DNA from: Sclerodactyla briareus
Lineage: Eukaryota; Echinodermata; Holothuroidea; Dendrochirotida; Sclerodactylidae
DNA length: 64,000 bases
Reading direction: 5' to 3'
NCBI GenBank assembly: GCA_026419785.1
Contig: JAODTK010005880.1
Location: 62,001 to 126,000, forward strand
This document shows positions 24,501 to 36,382 of this stretch, one piece after another. Under the pieces are notes generated by a model. That model was not told the origin of the DNA. It ran no database searches and saw nothing but the letters and a program-made list of their open reading frames with translations. Position 1 is the first letter of the stretch, and the number at the start of each line of letters is the position of its first letter. The position numbers and the translations under genes are program-made.

Positions 24501-25390
24501 GTAATGATTTAATTGTACCTTAGTTGGAATGAATATATACTGAGTTCGCGATGAAGCAAACAATTCCAATGAAATATCCAACCCATCCATCGATTGGACA
24601 CTATGTTTACAACCGCTCTGGATTGTGTTCATGCCTCCTCGTACGTAGATCCGCCACACTGCTACAGTACTCATCTTTGCCTAATCATCGCTCGATTCAT
24701 TCTTAAGTGAGGATATGATCTGTACTTGTCTGCAATCCTGCCATGTTATTGTAGTATGCCGACTGTGAATGAACTATTGTTATGTAGTTTATGAGTCACG
24801 ACCTGTGTAAGCCACATTTTCCAATAGATTACCATAAATTCAATTCTCGATCAAAATATCAAATTCGAATATGAATTGACACCAAACAATGAAAATCTAT
24901 CAGAATCATCTAATAATTCCATCATTCAGACATATGATTCGATGCTAAAGCCTTTGCCGCATTTCTCTTGGGAGGAACTTGGAGAGCCTACTGACCCACC
25001 TTGAATGTGGTACACGGTATTCCCTGCCTTGCAGCCCACTTCACCCTCCTCCTGAACTCATGCTGGTACGTTGCAGATGAGACGGCAAACGCCATTTTTG
25101 TACCAAATCAAGGTCCTTCGAACGTCAATGGAGGTGGAATTCCCAAAAACTTCCAAGCCGTCAAATATGTTCGCCGACGTGAAGAGCCAGTTCAAGTTCC
25201 AAGACTCAGTAAGCAGGAAGACTGTTTCCTACCCCGTCACAGGCTCACACTTTCCTTTAGTAGTGTTACAAGTTTGGGTGGTTGTCATTGAGCTGAGTAG
25301 TCCCGTGTTGGACTAGGCAAGCTTTCATTATTTCTTTAGCTTTGTAAATCCCTCTTAGCGTCCGGTAATTGTTTCTTGTGATCGTAAAGA
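21531..25390. other. Unassigned sequence, no recognised gene
   Basis: About 3.9 kb with frames up to 132 codons (22701-23099, minus) and 111 codons (21926-22261, plus). None shows a known domain or flanking splice pair. Within the 132-codon frame a CGKRQ segment occurs twice about 200 bp apart, suggesting internal duplication of DNA rather than selection on protein. A short stretch at about 23310-23350 (GTGACATCATGGGGGAA) resembles 51476-51500. Confidence 0.4.
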
Positions 25391-25480
25391 AATCACTAGG
25401 ATGAATCCTCGCTTTTTTATCGATTGCGACGCTGGCCAGAGTAAGGGCGTTGACATCTTGAACGACCTTCCCAAACATAT
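25391..25480 (-). repeat. Paralogous block shared with 51130-51215
   Basis: AGGATGAATCCTC, ATCGATTG-GACGCTGGCCA and a following TTGACA occur here and at 51140-51200 in the same orientation. On the minus strand both copies keep a similar reading (LTLASVAID here, LILASVSID there). This could be a remnant of a shared coding exon or an unclassified repeat. The minus frame 25266-25478 continues to HPSDFFTITRNNYRTL, which I do not recognise. Confidence 0.4.
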
Positions 25481-26960
25481 AGTCCTGTGTCCTCGATATC
25501 GGGAGAATAAGCTAGCTCCTGCGCATGCGTCATTGTCTTCTCTCGGTGGCTTCCGGGACAATTTTCTTACTTCGAGGTTCGCTGGCCACAGTAATTCACT
25601 GGAGCGCAGTGACTGCGAGAAAAACTTCTTTTTGTTACTCCCTCGTTTTGTCAACAAAGAATTCTGAAATTTAGCTTCACATGGCTATAACATGTTTTAT
25701 ATTAATTCCTGTGATTACTATGTCCCATTTAGTAATAATTCCAAGAACAGCCACATGCTTTTTTCACTCGCAGTGCACTCGTGGTATGTCCTGACTCTGG
25801 CTTCCCTGCAGTACCCCGCAGTGTAATGGAAATTCCTCTTAATTGTTAGTGCCTAGCCTACTACTCTACGCTGTTGGCTGCTGCGCAGTGATTGGGTCTG
25901 CTTTCGATCAGTCCTTTTTGTTGGTATTTAAAATAATTGTTGTTTATTTTGGTTGGCGTCCTGATGTCCCTGGTATTTTATAGTGTTCCTGTAATTTAAA
26001 TCTTTTTCGTGGTTTCGTGTATTTGTCTGATTCAAGGGTTTTAACAGTCGATTGCACGTTGTTACTGGTTTTAATTCCCGAGAATGAGAGTCGCACAGTA
26101 AAGCCTATGGCGGGGTCTTCCGGTTGACGGGATTTTCCCGGCCGGGATAAATTGCTTAATACCCTGGTTCTATCTCCGAACTACTTATGGATCAGTATTA
26201 GACTTAAATTATATCTTTTGGTTGCAAAATATGAAGAGAAAGAGACCCATTTTCTTTTGTCAATCTAGAGCGTTTTTGAGGCGGTTCAGTTGATACAGAA
26301 GTTTGATATTGTTACACACATGGCAAACGATCACTAACATTCCTGGCTCTTGCTCTTGAAATGTCCCCACGTCAATGTGCCGTCGCGTGGTGATCAACGG
26401 TACTTTCTATGTTTGAAACCGCAATCACGGAGTGTGTCGATCGTACTTCCATCCATCGCTCAAAGGCCACCCGTGCATCTATACATCAACTTTTCACGAA
26501 ACATTATAAATGCATCGAAATAGGCAGACTAGATATTGATTAAACTTGATTTTTCTGTCGACAACCAGTTCCCGAAATAAGTTCCAGAACAAATGCAACA
26601 GAATGTGAAGATTTAGACTCTTTAGACAGGAACGGCGAAAACACGTATATGAGCAGCGGGAAATAAAAACCGACGTAACTTTGTGTGGTGAACTCTTCCC
26701 ATATTATTTTGTTGGAGAGTGGCATGGGTTTCACCTGAATTGACGCACGTCGTAGCACTAAACAATAATTTCCTGATATACCCCCCCGGAAACAAAAACA
26801 CCGTCTCAAATATGGACATCGAGTTCACGGGAACAAAGGAAGCCTGAAAAAAGATTAACAAAATCAGTAATTTAATGCGATAATAAAATCAATTCATGCA
26901 CACGGCAGTAAATCAGACATACATTAAAGGGGAATTCCTTAAGAATCCATGCATGAAAAA
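25481..26960. other. Unassigned sequence, no recognised gene
   Basis: No repeat period, splice-supported exon or transposon motif was recognised. Overlapping open frames on both strands at 25355-25667 and 26540-26861 show no domain. Confidence 0.4.
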
Positions 26961-26965
26961 CTCTC

Positions 26966-27830
26966 AAGCCGCGTTTCCATGGACGCGGGCGGGCGAGCGG
27001 GCGGACGGCGGGCGGGCGGGCGTTTGGAAGACCCGTTTCCATGCACGCGGGCGGGCGGGCGTTTTCTCGAGTCACGCACCTCTTTTTACTTTTATCGTGT
27101 ATATGCGCTATATAAGAACCGATGTACCCTACTATTATTAATATTGTTATTATTATTATTGTTATTAATGTTATTATTGTTTTTATATTGTTGTTGTTGT
27201 TGTCGTTGTCGTTGTTGTGTCGTCGTTATTGTTGTTGTCGTCGTTGTTGTCGTTGTTGTCGTTGTCGTTGTTGTCGTTGTTGTCGTTGTCGTTGTTGTCG
27301 TTGTTGTTGTCGTCGTTGTTGTCGTCGTTGTTGTCGTTGTTGTCGTTGTCGTTGTTGTCGTTGTCAAACACCGGACGCATACTATTTTTAAAAACCTAAA
27401 CACCGGTGTTCATTTTCTGAACCATTGTTCTAATGTCAACGATACGGCCCACCATTAAAACTCCACCATTGACAGGTTTTTGGAGATTTAATTAGCAAAT
27501 ACTTGACATATCATCAGTTTGAACATGAAAAATGTGTTCAAATAGGTGTTTGGCCGTTGAATATAGACACAATCTGTATAAAATCTCATCCCTAGTGTTG
27601 AAACAGTTATGGATGTTGTTTGGAACATTATTTGAACCTAAAATTGTCCTCTACTCTCTCCATTATCCGGCCCCCTTCAAGCGGGTAGGATTGCAGGAAT
27701 CCCCGGGAATTGATTGCGAAATACCACGCGGAACACGCTGGCGGGCGGAAAACAAAAATCGTACCCCATGACCGCTTGAGAAAACGCCCGCCCGCCCGCC
27801 CGCCCGCGTGCATGGAAACGCGGCTTCATA
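26966..27830. mobile_element. GC-rich terminal inverted-repeat element enclosing microsatellites
   Basis: The left arm begins AAGCCGCGTTTCCATG (26969) and is followed by ACGCGGGCGGGC runs. A second left copy, GTTTCCATGCACGCGGGCGG (27036), ends in GCGTTTTCTCGAG. The right arm (27774-27826), read in reverse, gives GAAAACGCCCGCCC and CATGGAAACGCGGCTT, the same sequence. The interior holds a LINE/SINE-tail-like GCGCTATATAAGAACC (27106) and the GTTGTC microsatellite. No transposase and no clear target duplication were found. A foldback element or an inverted duplication are both possible. Confidence 0.7.
27128..27365. repeat. ATT/GTT/GTTGTC microsatellite
   Basis: TTATTA-type repeats (27128-27190) pass into GTTGTC and GTCGTTGTT repeats up to 27365. 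The long hydrophobic, poly-threonine and Asn/Asp frames on both strands are by-products of this microsatellite. Confidence 0.97.
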
Positions 27831-27945
27831 CTCAATTTTCACAACGAAATTGCGCTATAGCTGTCAAGAAATATTGAAGCCATTCACAGAGAACAATGTA
27901 AATCGCCGGACTTGTAGTTAGGCTAAAAGCCTTTAATTGAGAGCT
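27831..27945. other. Short spacer, no feature seen
   Basis: Nothing recognised between the inverted-repeat element and the TGTA microsatellite. Confidence 0.5.
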
Positions 27946-27947
27946 GC

Positions 27948-28060
27948 TATGTGTGTATGTATGTATGTTGTATGTATGTATGTATGTATGTTGTATGTAT
28001 GTATGTATGTTGTATGTATGTATGTATGTATGTTGTATGTATGTATGTATGTATGTATTT
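27948..28060. repeat. (TGTA)n microsatellite with periodic TTG interruptions
   Basis: GTAT repeats are broken by an extra TTG at intervals of about 19-27 bases, giving a higher-order period on top of the tetranucleotide. Confidence 0.97.
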
Positions 28061-28086
28061 TGTGTTGTTAGGTTGCTCGACTCGAG

Positions 28087-28478
28087 GCGGATTAGCTCAG
28101 TCGCTCCAGACTGCGAAACCATTGGTTGCGAGTTTGGAGCCCATTGGACCGGACGTCCGAGGACCTTTCCACAGTGCTGTGGACTTTTTTTTTTTTTTTT
28201 TTTGCGGCATGTCTCCTGAAATGTTCACGCCACCCACGGGTTAAAGGGGGTACCTAGAATTGTGAAGGTATCGAGCGCCTATGTGGCATGTTGAATGGTT
28301 AAGTCCCCCGGGGGTACGATGAATTTGAAGTGACGTATTGAAATGGTACGTCGGGAGATAACAACAAGAGGTGCGGCGCTGATGATCAGGGGTGAGATAA
28401 GTGAAAGCGCTTTGAGCAAGTCTTCGACCTGGTAAAGCGTTATATGAGAACGATAGTATTATATTATATCATTATGAA
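28087..28478 (+). mobile_element. tRNA-derived SINE
   Basis: The head GGATTAGCTCAGTCGCTCC contains an A box (TAGCTCAGTCG). A B-box-like GGTTGCGAGTTTGG follows 35 bases later with one extra base. A T17-18 tract lies at 28187-28203. The tail AAAGCGCTTTGAGCAAG, then GGTAAAGCGTTATATGAGAA and an ATTATATT-rich end, is the LINE-type 3' hairpin tail also seen in part at 27106. The structure head-body-tail with an AT-rich simple end fits a SINE mobilised by a LINE that shares this tail. Confidence 0.75.
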
Positions 28479-28732
28479 ACAGTCTAAATATTGTCCTATG
28501 CACACATGTATTTCTTACCAGCACATCGTGTGTTTGTCACATGCAGAGAACACTGTCCCGAAATGAAATTAATCTCTAACGCTATGTAGGTTAGGTTCTC
28601 CGCAGATTCAAAAACATTCACGACAAGTTTGACTTTCAACCGACCAAAAAAAAAAACAGTGTAGCCAACGAGCTATGCAGGTCTAGCTATACTGGTTCAG
28701 CTATTGTGATCCACTGCTGTCAGCCAATCTAA

Positions 28733-28804
<72 letters not shown>
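28733..28804. repeat. (CTAT)18 microsatellite
   Basis: Eighteen uninterrupted CTAT units (72 bases). A shorter CTAT/CCAT tract occurs at 30399-30420. Confidence 0.98.
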
Positions 28805-29249
28805 GACTTTGCTCCCCGATCAGACTCCGTTTTATTCTCTGCGTTGATTAGTTCGTTTTCTTGGGTTGGTGGATGTGTTTCGTGTTCGCTGATTCGTTTC
28901 TGTGCTGTTTGGAGTCTGCATCGTGAGCTGTTTTTATTTTGAGGGGAATTTTGCTATGAGGCAAAACTTACATTGTTGGGTATATGGGCATATACATTCC
29001 TGCCTTCCGTACTGTGTACTCAGTTCTTGCATCGGATTTCCCAACAGCGTGTGCCTGTCGTGAGTGCATTTCTTGTGTGTCATATTGTTGTGCATTGATC
29101 CGTTTCTCTTATCTGCTCCGTGGGCCGCGTGATTGCCTTCTAATTCCATCGTGTCGCTTGTCACATTTGGAAACAGAATAAAGTTTTATATACGATCTAA
29201 AATTAGTTGTCTTCTTTTACTAGCGGTCACTTGGGTGTTTCAGCTTCGA

Positions 29250-29280
29250 GGGGGGGGGGGGGGGGGAGGGGGGAGGCGGG
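29250..29280. repeat. G-rich homopolymer tract
   Basis: Sixteen consecutive G followed by AGGGGGGAGGCGGG. This is a strong G-quadruplex candidate on the plus strand. An AATAAA hexamer lies about 75 bases upstream (29178). Confidence 0.9.
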
Positions 29281-29341
29281 ATAGCTGCGGCGAATTGATA
29301 GGATGAAAGGGTACGTTAGTCTTCTTTCAGGGATTTGAAAT

Positions 29342-29593
29342 GTGGTGGATTTTCACGAATTGGAATTGAGCTTCAAGAGGGTTAGGTTTGAGGAGGCTAG
29401 GAAGGATGGCTTCATATATACGTATCGGAAATGTGTTAGATCAACTGAGTTGGAGGAAGCGAAGTTAGGGGCGTGTGAGAATCAGTGGGAGGATGTTAGG
29501 GTATACGCTTTCGTAGGTGATGGCGTTATCAAGTCGGAGGATAAAAGGCTCGTAACTGCTAATTCTTTCTGTGTGCTGTCGTTCAGGAGCTAG
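29342..29593 (+). CDS. Open frame of unknown nature next to a purine tract
   Basis: This 83-codon frame opens with GTG in the supplied reading rather than ATG, so its true start is unknown. It is charged and rich in Glu, Lys and Arg (for example RKCVRSTELEEAKLG) and stops at 29593. It is followed by AGTTCAGGGGGGGGGAG, then TGTAACAGTTGG. A purine tract followed by TG is how the 3' end of an LTR-retrotransposon pol meets its LTR, but no second LTR was found in the window and the protein matches no pol domain I know. It may be chance. Confidence 0.2.
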   Translation: MVDFHELELSFKRVRFEEARKDGFIYTYRKCVRSTELEEAKLGACENQWEDVRVYAFVGDGVIKSEDKRLVTANSFCVLSFRS

Positions 29594-30549
29594 TTCAGGG
29601 GGGGGGGAGTGTAACAGTTGGAACGAGCGTTGCAGGTTGTCGGTGCGGAGGAAGGGTGGACGTGTGAGCCGGACAGTAGTTTGCTTGATGGCATGGGTGG
29701 TTGTTGCACTAGGGGTGAGGGGTATAGCATGAGGTTATAGGGGAAGAGGAGGTACGGTGGTTGCCGAGGGAGGGACTGATAACCTCATGAGTGACTCGCA
29801 GCAAGTTTTAGGATCCCTATTAAGAGAGCTGATCTGTGGGCTGAAGTCGACCAGGTCGAAAATCGCGATTTGCAGCATCCTTCCTAGATTTGACGGTTGA
29901 GCTGGATCACTCGGTTAGAAAAGGAGTGAAGGGCGTCCAGTTTTGTTGGGTTTCGTGTTCAGGGGGAAAAATGGATCCAGGAAAGGCTTCACCTTGATAG
30001 TGTTGGTTGCTTCTTTGCTTGTTGCAAGTTAGGTGTTTGAGGGCTGCTGTTCCTGGAAATCCAACTTTAAGTATTCCTCCTTGTTCTTCAACAGTTGGAG
30101 TTTTTTATCATTCTTTTTTTCAAGTTTCTTATAGTACCACTTATATGGGCCTTGTCTCAAGCTTCGTGGTAAACGTTGCTGGAGTATTTCTTCTCGAGAA
30201 GAGTGATAATTGAGTGAATAGCCTCCCCGCGGAAATTGTTTGGTCTAAGACTGTTGATGCCTCAAGAACAGTCTGGACTTGTTTCTTCCCGGAATTGTGA
30301 AATTCTTTGAGTTCTGTTGTGGTTTCAGTGTCGTTCATGACCCAGTTCCTTCCTGACCCTTCCCTACTGAAATAACTACACTAAACTAACTAGACTAGCT
30401 ATCTATCTATCCATCTATTCAGTATCTAGACTTCTGTTTGGGCTCCTAAATGTTCATTCCTTGACGGGTGTTGACAAATTGGACTCAATGTTTATATGCT
30501 CATGGAATATCTTTCATCTTTTCGAGTTCAAGGTGAAAGATGATTGAAA
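29594..30549. other. Unassigned sequence, no recognised gene
   Basis: G-rich in its first part, with short frames only. A single AACAGTTGGA motif occurs at both 29612 and 30092, which is not enough to define LTR borders. Confidence 0.4.
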
Positions 30550-31420
30550 AGAATAATGGACCATTACTGAAAACGGTTAAAGCTCCTCCTCCTACAAATA
30601 CGGTTGAATTATCATCGAACTTAGTCAGTGTTTTACGGAACATGTCAAAGATCATTGAAAATGACATTGAACTATCGTGTGAAAATGCAAAAGAATCTGC
30701 TGAATACTTCTTCTTGTACAGATAAGGTTGGATACCATCATACTTCATCAATATTATGACGGACTAGTGCTACCTACGGAGTGTTCACGATTCCAGGCCA
30801 GAGATCATTAAAGGAGCATACTGAACTACTACATGTGAAAATTGCGAAAATCTGCAAAATGCTTATCCTATAGATTAGGTTGAATTACTATCATATTCGG
30901 TCAGTGTTATCACAACAGTATTTGTCTTGTATTTACCAGGTGTTCGGGATTCTAGGTTAATGATCATTGAAGTCATTAGAACTATTTGGTGTGAATAATG
31001 CAAAAATCAGCAAAATGCTTCTACCGACAATGTTGGATTACCATCATACTCAGTCAGAGTTATTATGGACTAGTGGTCCCTTCGGGGTGTTCAGGCATGA
31101 AAGAGTGGCTTATAGAGGGGCTTATGGAGCAATTTGTTGAGAAGAACTACAGAATCAGCAAACGCTCTACCTACAGACTGAGTGGAATTACCATCATACT
31201 CAATAGTACTTGGGGCTGTAAGGTCAAAAGGGCGATCAAGGGGCCATATTGAAAATCATGTTTAAAATTCTCGGAATCCTTTTTGCCTTATCAGATTAAA
31301 TTGGCGTGCCTATGACCAATTGGTCAGTGTAATCATGGATAGTAGTAACTATGCGGTGTTTGGAGGTTTAAGGTCAAAGTCACTAAAGGGTCCTTTCACT
31401 ATATGTTTAATATGATGAAT
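30550..31420. repeat. ~150-bp tandem array, about six units
   Basis: Each unit carries GGTTGAATTACCATCATAC-like, TCAGTGTTATCATGGACTAG-like, GGTGTTCAGGATT-like and GCAAAAATCTGCAAAATGCT-like blocks. The TCAGTGTTA block recurs at about 30625, 30748, 30901, 31054, 31201 and 31324, spacing 123-153 bp. Units are highly diverged. Short open frames inside are by-products. Confidence 0.85.
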
Positions 31421-34400
31421 CATGTTTTCTTCCACAAGAGTTCGAAAAATCATCAGAATGTTCCTTGGGCAGCATAATATTACCTGTTTACATTCAGGTC
31501 CACAAGTGAAATGTCATTACTTCCTCTATAATCAGCCTCCTCGTTTCTGTGTGGCTTCCCCTGAACACTGTGGAGGTGTTTACCAGCACCGATTGGGTGA
31601 AAGTGGCAGGTACCCTGTCAGAAGACAATTATTTATGCAATGATCAAAGTTAGCCTGAGGAATTACTTTACTACAGGATCGTTATTTCATTATTTCATTT
31701 GCTGAGCAACTTGCCTTGACAAGCCTATGTTTGATTTTTATTTTGTTTTGTGTTTTGTAAAGTGCATTAAACTTTTTGAATTTTGCCCTATATAAGCATC
31801 CGTGTAATATAATTGAGGAATGCAGAATTTGTGGAAACTTTATTCTTACCTCCCCTTATTCAAACTCACGCGATTGCATACTGAGAGACAATGAGAAAAC
31901 CCTCTATTTTTATCACTCCTTCCAGCGCCATATTCCTCTCACTTTATAAGCCTCTACATACAATGAGGTTCTTCTTTAGTTCAGTCTCATGGGAATGAAA
32001 ATGATGAACTTTAACATTTGATGCCACCTCACGAAATGCCATTGTAGACTATTATCAATTTGGGACGGATTTCTCGATTTGTATATTAAACATTGTGTAA
32101 TGAGTATTGCAGTTTATGTTTTGATGCTCTCCTTACTCAAGAACTAATGTAAAAAGGAACATTTTTATTTGTTTCTGTCTTCTTTATTTCTATAATCATT
32201 ATCGTAGTATGCCTTCAAACGTTTGTTAGCGTTGTTGATATTTTTCCTATGTGGCTGTACTTGCAGTTTGCGATTGTTTGAGTCTTGGTCGTCCACTCAT
32301 GTCTCTCGCGTGATTTGTGCTGGGTTTCTGGGGTTCGTCCGAGAGCTTTGCATACATCTCGTCAATCGGCTGTGAGCCGTCACGGTGGGCATGAATCTTC
32401 CGCTCTTTCGAGTTCAGAGAAATTGAATACGGCCATGGTTCCTTGGTGAGCCCTACTTGGCTTCCTTGAACCCGCAGAGATCAAATCGAATAACTTACTG
32501 ATATTACTGAGTGTCTGGAGCGAAACATGAACTGCTGTCATCAAGGCCACGACTACTTGTTGAAGGCTAGGGCGTCCAAATTGAGGGGGTCCATCAGTTG
32601 CGAAGATACGAGCCACTTCCAAATAATATATTTCATGAATATACATGGCAAGTGTTTATCACAATCCTCAACAATGCCGTTTCCTTCCATCCACTGACCT
32701 CAGCAGTCTACTCTATTGAAAAGTGAACATTACTTGAAGTTAAGCAAATTATTCTTCCCCAAGACACGAACAGAACTCCATCACTCAGAATGGTAACCTG
32801 TTAGCACATTCATTGATGGACGGGAGCACCAGTTCTCTGCAAACAGTCCAGTCCTCTATCCTACTTGAAATATGAGATCTTCTCTGTTAAGGCCATCACA
32901 CGATCACAGTGTGGACATATTGTGCTCGACGTATGGCTTGTTCTCTACTGGAGTAAAATGATTTATTTACCGCTTTCCTACTCATCACACCGCCACCTTC
33001 TGCCAATGAATATTCTTTATTGCGTCCCTCCTCATCACCAAAAGGATATATCTTTATAACAAATTACAGATTATTTATGATGGATTAACAATTATCCAGG
33101 TGTTGGTCCCGAATCTCCTGATGGGAGAGAGAGAAGACCGCAGTGACCGTTCGCCTCGCCTCATCTTACCCCATGCTAGAAACATCCTGAATAAAATCAG
33201 AATAAAATCCACTTGTCCACAAATTTCGGTATGTATGGTTTATGAATTGGTGATTGAAATTCCGACTCTTAGGTTCATCTGGTGATTGAGCGTTCGTTAT
33301 ATTCTAACGATGCTCTCCAACTTTTTCCCATCTTCCTCTCCCCAAGAGTGAAGTTGAGAGGTCAGCTCCCAGGAGAGGAGCAACTGCCCCCCCCCCCCTC
33401 CCGGACATCGCCGTGCTGCCGTCCCAACATATGAAAAAGCAATGAATATGTGCGGTCGTACATCGCTCTGTTTATCACCCACCTCGGTTTAATGGCATGG
33501 CACCCATATTACACAGAAACCTTTCTATCAGTCTGTAAACTTTCGCTTCTTTTGCTTCTCTTTGCCTCTTTTTTTTGGTTCCTGAATGTTCGGTTTCTTA
33601 ACCGATCTAGACCAGAGTGGACATATTAAATGGCGAATAAGAAAGGGGCTAAATGTGGATTTGGCACCCGCTTGATTAAAAATAGTCGATCTCTCGGCAA
33701 ACATGGCTCCTGGTCGGCCCAAAAAGGGCTCACCAAATAGGCACAATGAAAATTGAAAATCCGTCCCGAAGAAGCAAGTCGGTCCCAATATGTTTTGACT
33801 GTTATGTATATATGAGAAACAGATTTTGGGTTCTATTATGACGCACAGTGAGAAAACAGTTTCGGGTCGCAATTTCCATAATTTGGTAGTCATCAGATGA
33901 CAAAATATTTCAGCCCTTGATTACATTAATTGGGTGTTCTCTTATAGGTTGGTAGGGATGGCCGTTCTGCTCCGATTAATTTTGTTGGTATAATGTGCCT
34001 TGAAACACGTGCGTATCAATATATATATATATGTACTAGTCCGCGAAATCAATGGTCTCATGAACCCGCATACTCGAATCATTGCTTTCACGCAGTGTGC
34101 TTCAGTTAGGTATGAATACAGTATAACATACGTATCGGCTCGTGGCCGTCTTTACGAGGCCCAAAGTTGACTGCTCACTCAGATTGCGGTGCATGTTCCC
34201 TATTGCAATTGTTATCAGGAGAGGTCGAAGGGTAATTGGGATCCGCAGAGGCAAAAGAATGAATTTCTTAAGCAGCTCTAACACGGTGTTGTCCGTTTGT
34301 AATATGTGGCGTAATTGTAGGATAAGATAGATTAGTAGGGGCTGTGAAATTATAGTGATATTACCTGAAATAATCGGAAAGGTCGGAAAAGGTCAAAAAG

Positions 34401-35772
34401 GTGACCTCCTCGGGATATTTTCATGAACAAAACATAATGGAAAGTTTTGTTAGTATGCGAAAATAAATCTGGAGACCTCATTTGACTTCATGTGACCTCT
34501 TGGACCTTTGACAGTTGGGCTTTTGCGGACGATGATCCGTCCCAAAGAGACGAACCAAAGAGGCAAGTATACTACCCTTCTACGATGTCTAACACACGTT
34601 ATGACGTCCGTTTTTAGCGAAAGGTCATGAAAGGTCCCTACTCTAAAAGCTCTGATTGAGATCAGAAGAAAGGTTGCCCCCCCCCCAAAAAAAAAACAAG
34701 AAACGCAAATCGGCGTAGTGATTCCTGCCTTGTTCCGTCGTGGATCCCCATGATGTTCAGCTATATCAAATCCTGCAAGATTGTGTGTGCCAAACTCAAA
34801 CCACAACTGACAAAATTTGAAGACCGATCACCTGCAATATACTAACCGCAAGAGATGCTTGTTGCGTTTGGACCAAGGTCAAAAAGTCAGCTGAGGGGCA
34901 ATTGAAGTAAAATACTGAAAAATAAACTGGGTAGGAAGTGTATCTCGAAGAGAGAAGGTAAAGTTTCGATTCATAACCAGTGGCGGGCAACGTTTCCATC
35001 AGTGGGGAAGTACCAGCGACCCGTAACACTGAATCGGCAGACTGCAGGCAAGGCTAAATGATGAGGATCAATTTAGCGAAATTCATCCCTCATAAGTAAC
35101 TGGTGCTATTCAACGACAGATAGAGTGAATGAAGTGGCAGTTCTTGGAATCAATCGGATGACCAACATCCATCAACGATGTACAAAAAAAAATATCCTAT
35201 TGGGGGTTATATGTGTGGGGAAGAGAAATTGCAGGCGCATTTAAAGCCGATATATATAAGGACAAGTGATCATTGTAGGTTACATTCAGGCCAATAGCAG
35301 GTGTCTCAAATGTCGGTCATTCGTACCTATGCGTTAATCAACTCAGGTGACTGGGGGGTGAGTCATTGCTAGTCAATCGTTCAAGTTCGCTACGCAGAGT
35401 AGTTGTGGTCTTTCAAAGTGACTGTGGTGTATCAATTTCATTATTTTAAGGCACAAAAGTGACTGAGGGGTCATCATTTTGTTGACCCACCTAAGGGATA
35501 ATGACCACTTGTCTCTGGGGTAAAAGGGGGTGGGGCATTCAATGACAAGTAGAAACTGTTTAAATACATGTATCAATAGCAATTTTACCCGTCCATCAAA
35601 TGGTTATCGCCATTTCGGGTAAAACTTTTCACGAGGCTTTCAACTGACAATGCCTCCTACATTGGAGGGGTATATGGCCCCACCCATGCAGCACCTCCAT
35701 ACGAATATATCTGGCTGCATGTAATGAATACAAATAGATAATAGAGCAGACAACATCTTTGCGCAATTTTAG
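31421..35772. other. Unassigned sequence, no recognised gene
   Basis: About 4.3 kb with scattered frames. The most protein-like are 32380-32646 (minus, 88 codons, SLQQVVVALMTAVHVSLQTL) and 33528-33893 (minus, 121 codons), but neither shows a known domain or clear splice pair. 34350-34500 contains AGGTCA/TGACCT-type half-sites like family A. C-runs occur at 33388-33400 and 34678-34686, and a TA repeat at 34020-34032. Confidence 0.4.
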
Positions 35773-35952
35773 TGGATATATTATATAAGCCCATGTGAGA
35801 CATTCGAATTACAGGGGCTCATTAATGTCGATCCAGAAGATCTGGCCCAATTGTTTTGGAAATGTGATATCCCGCACAGTTTCCCAAAGAGGCACATAAG
35901 GACTGTCAAAACAAGATTAGATAGGCACTGGGAGGAAGAGAGATATTTATAG
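35773..35952 (+). pseudogene. Possible LINE ORF2 carboxyl-terminal fragment
   Basis: A 59-codon frame without a start reads FELQGLINVDPEDLAQLFW, then CDIPHSFPKRHIRTVKTRL and DRHWEEERYL before TAG. The TVKTRLDRHW block resembles the FKNRLDKHW motif that ends many non-LTR retrotransposon polymerases. No other RT block was found upstream, so it would be a severely 5'-truncated copy. Chance similarity remains possible. Confidence 0.3.
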
Positions 35953-36382
35953 ACTCAAAACCCTACCAATTTCAGCCTGGGTGGTTACCAGGGGTAATGC
36001 CTCCTCTTTTTGCTCGATAGCGAAAAAGGCCACAAATGGGATGCCCTTCCCCACTTTCAGAAGCTTCCATGACCCTTGCTTCTTCTTCCTCACAATCACT
36101 ACCCTCTCACTGATTCTACACACAACCACATAAATCCTCATTAGCCTGAGGGGCTTGTATATGATAGGTAATAACAGGTAATAATACCCAATAATCAGTC
36201 CTGCCTGTCAATAAGTACCGGGTAATTTACCACATGGAGGGAAGTGGGTAGAGGAGTGTTAACTTTAAATGTTACTAAACAATCAAAGTTAATACAGTAG
36301 CCAGAGTGAACACAGAGAACTAGACACCGCCTGGCGGGAGACCACCAACTTGTATATCCCACTTGCCAAGGACAAGTTCTTT

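Noticed and set aside
26949..27458. 169-codon poly-valine frame and partner poly-Thr, Leu and Asn/Asp frames
   Set aside because: They are translations of the GTTGTC microsatellite in different frames and strands.
29594..30100. LTR beginning at TGTAACAGTTGG after a purine tract
   Set aside because: No second copy in the window, no defined 3' end and no pol domain upstream. Suggestive only.
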